Positions 62,218 to 64,000 of a DNA stretch of 64,000 nt are shown here, one piece after another. The first letter of the stretch is position 1; each line of letters begins with the position of its first letter. Source of the stretch: Motacilla alba alba (taxonomy: Eukaryota > Chordata > Aves > Passeriformes > Motacillidae). A program made the translations under genes and the position numbers. The notes beneath the pieces are model-generated. The model saw only the letters and a list, made by a program, of their open reading frames with translations. It was not told where the DNA came from and did not search any database. The DNA lies in NCBI RefSeq assembly GCF_015832195.1, contig NC_052027.1:3720001-3784000 (forward strand), in the 5' to 3' direction.

Positions 62218-62267
62218 GGGCTTTAAAAGTGATATCACTTTTATATCACAAAGTGATATAAAAGCCC
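62218..62267. repeat. Compound palindrome built on GTGATAT
   Basis: Within 50 bases are a perfect 18-base palindrome AAAAGTGATATCACTTTT (62225-62242) and a perfect 12-base hairpin stem, CTTTTATATCAC and GTGATATAAAAG (62238-62249 and 62253-62264), with a three-A loop. The whole is bounded by GGGCTTT and AAAGCCC, which also pair. The word GTGATAT or its complement occurs four times. This looks like a locally generated quasi-palindrome, possibly by template switching. Confidence 0.88.
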
Positions 62268-62559
62268 ATTTTTGAAAAATCACAGCTCGTTCACATTAGG
62301 GCTTTGGACAGGTGTTAAAATCCTTACCACAGCCCATCTTGTGCATCTGTGGAGCTGGTCTGGCTTTGCCTGCATGGGCCACCTGTCTCTTCAGATCTAA
62401 CTTTACTCTTTGCTTACGTTTCCCTAAATGCCTTGGGCAAACAAATGTAGTTCTCTTAATGAAAAATGCATATATTTTGGTTAAATGGATCTTGCTGTCA
62501 CTGCGTGGCTGCCTTCCCCTCAGTCAGGGCTTGCTAACAGGCTGGGCTCCACACATGTG

Positions 62560-62910
62560 CTGAATCTATCATCTGTCACCAGTGTGCACCGAGGCATGTA
62601 AGGACCCTGCACTAACTCTATTTCCTAGCAACCAGAGGAAACCATCACACACACCACTATTTTTCCTCTGTCAGCAGGATTGCTCCAATTTATGTAACCT
62701 ACAAAATGTGTGTTATCACCACAATAAACCATATATTCCGAGGTGTTATTTACAGCCAGATAATCACCAGCCCTGCAGGCCTGGCGCCTGATATGTCCCT
62801 GCTTGGGACCTCAGTGCTTTGGAAACCCCACAGAAATGTCCTCCAGGGCTTCTTTGACGATGGCACTGAGCACTTAATTATTGAAGAAGATATCAAATGG
62901 TGTGTGGCAC
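62560..62910. promoter_or_regulatory. Candidate regulatory block with X-box
   Basis: This repeat-free block includes TTTCCTAGCAAC at 62621-62632, whose reverse complement GTTGCTAGGAAA is a near-perfect RFX X-box. It also holds ACCACAATAAACC and CTTAATTATTG words. Open frames are short. The motif content and even AT composition suggest an enhancer. Confidence 0.32.
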
Positions 62911-63349
62911 GCTGGAGTGTAAAAAAATAGCTGAAACCAAGTGGTGCTGGAGGGTCTTCGTTTGCAGGCCACACAGGAGTAGCTCTAACTGTGAATAACC
63001 AGGTGGGATGCATCCAAAGGGGCTGCTGGTGAAGCTTAGCTCTCAAAAATTGGAGAGATGAAAGAATGGAGGGGCCAATTCATTGTAGGGAATGTCTAGA
63101 AACAAGGATTGCTGGTGACCAGCCCCGCTGCTGGATACCTGTGTTGCGATGAGGCTGAAGGGACGGGGCATCACTCCAGGGCAGGATCATCTCTGCACGG
63201 GCTGCTCGGGGCTCTGCAGAAAAATGGGGTGTTGAATTCCTTGGGGAATTTGTCTCTTGCGGTGTCCCAGCACCCCATCCTGCTGGGTGGCCTCTCTGCC
63301 GTGGTGGAGGCAGTGGAAGCCCGGGTAGGAGCGGGTGCCACCTGCCAGC

Positions 63350-63720
63350 GCAGGATGCTGATCCAATTAACTTTTCTAGAAGAAAAAGGGCTTCTGGCTC
63401 TTTGGCGCATTTGCAAATCACAAGAAGCAAATGATTCAATCAACAGATGAATATCAAGCAACCTCAGTGAGCGGCTTCTGCATCATGAGCCTGTTTAACA
63501 GCAGATTGAGCTGCAGATTAGTGAGACATTAGAGCACAGTGTGATGCATCACGGCGAAAATGGGAAGGCTGAAATCAGCACGAGTTTCCTGGAGAGCTGC
63601 TTTATTTTCCTGTAATGCCAGGCCCATTATAGCCCAAAGGTTCTTAAATAACTCTTCTTGCAATAGATAATAATACAGACTATGGAAGGAAATTAGGGAA
63701 TACAAAAGGAGTTAGAGCTG
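63350..63720. promoter_or_regulatory. Candidate regulatory block near right edge
   Basis: The block contains CCAATTAAC, the symmetrical word ATTTGCAAAT (about 63408-63417) similar to POU/octamer or C/EBP sites, GATTAGTGAG, GCATCACGGCG and CAATAGATAATAATAC. It carries isolated CpGs in an AT-rich setting, a sign of constraint in vertebrate DNA. An overlapping 113-codon open frame (63.1-63.45 kb) has no recognisable domain. Confidence 0.33.
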
Positions 63721-64000
63721 TGGTGAAGGAAACATCATTTGCAGAGGGTTCAATGGAGTGGGAAAGCTGTGCAGCAGGAGAGGGATCAGAAACTCATAGG
63801 GGCTCATTGTGTGAGCCTGCCATGGTCTAATCCAGAGCCAGGGTGCCCCACGGGACACCTGCTTGGATCAAACACCCTCCCAACACCCTACATTTCCTTC
63901 CCAGTGTGAGGAGACTCACTCAGCACAGCTGAATCCACATCAAGCCTCCACAGCAACTGTGATAATGATGATGTAGGGGGAGTATCACATCAGATGTAGG
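63721..64000. other. Unique non-coding sequence to window end
   Basis: Nothing is seen in the last 280 bases beyond ordinary unique sequence. Confidence 0.5.

Noticed and set aside
1..64000. tRNA, rRNA, CRISPR arrays, telomeric TTAGGG arrays, bacterial operons or viral genomes
   Set aside because: No cloverleaf with A/B boxes, rRNA core, regular spacer array, TTAGGG tract or dense long coding frames was seen. The composition and CR1 fragments point to vertebrate nuclear DNA.

Overview
This window looks like nuclear DNA from a bird, and most of it is non-coding. The clearest evidence is four short fragments whose sequence matches the 3' end of avian CR1 LINE elements. The rest of the picture fits: few interspersed repeats, short CpG-dense patches, several C-rich or G-rich minisatellites, and unique sequence with many homopolymer runs. 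There are no operons, ribosome binding sites, prokaryotic mobile elements, CRISPR arrays, tRNA or rRNA genes that I can support. I recognise no complete protein-coding gene. The species and locus cannot be named from the sequence alone.

Layout. Bases 1-960 resemble the last part of a plus-strand gene: a perfect splice-donor match at base 41, then AT-rich 3'-UTR-like sequence with two AATAAA signals. A short CpG-dense patch (about 4715-5090) sits against a 630-bp C-rich minisatellite (5183-5816). From 5.8 to 33 kb the DNA is unique non-coding sequence. It is broken by three minisatellites (26-bp units at 9.3 and 16.4 kb, a 19-bp VNTR at 24.9 kb), a CR1 remnant (20.8 kb), AT-rich blocks with the look of regulatory elements, and two splice-flanked exon candidates (23.15 and 31.78 kb). 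The strongest CpG island is at 33.29-33.92 kb and contains a 7-bp tandem repeat. A 40-bp minisatellite follows at 37.3 kb. From 38 to 64 kb there are further AT-rich blocks rich in homeodomain-type TAAT cores, CTCF-like and RFX-like motifs, three more CR1 tails, a 76-bp-arm inverted repeat (56.8-57.0 kb), a 25-bp minisatellite (57.3 kb) and a compact compound palindrome (62.2 kb).

Taken together this reads as the 3' end of a gene, or part of a long intron, followed by a gene-poor regulatory interval. Many alternating AT-rich blocks without coding potential are typical of the surroundings of developmental genes, but that is an inference: conservation cannot be measured from one sequence. Several long open frames exist (up to about 300 codons). 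They are explained by tandem repeats with units divisible by three, or by GC-rich composition, and I do not call them genes. The items I think most deserve a follow-up are the 56.8-kb hairpin, the 33.3-kb CpG island, the 5.2-kb minisatellite with strong G-quadruplex potential on its minus strand, the perfect 19-bp VNTR, and the exon candidate at 23.15 kb.
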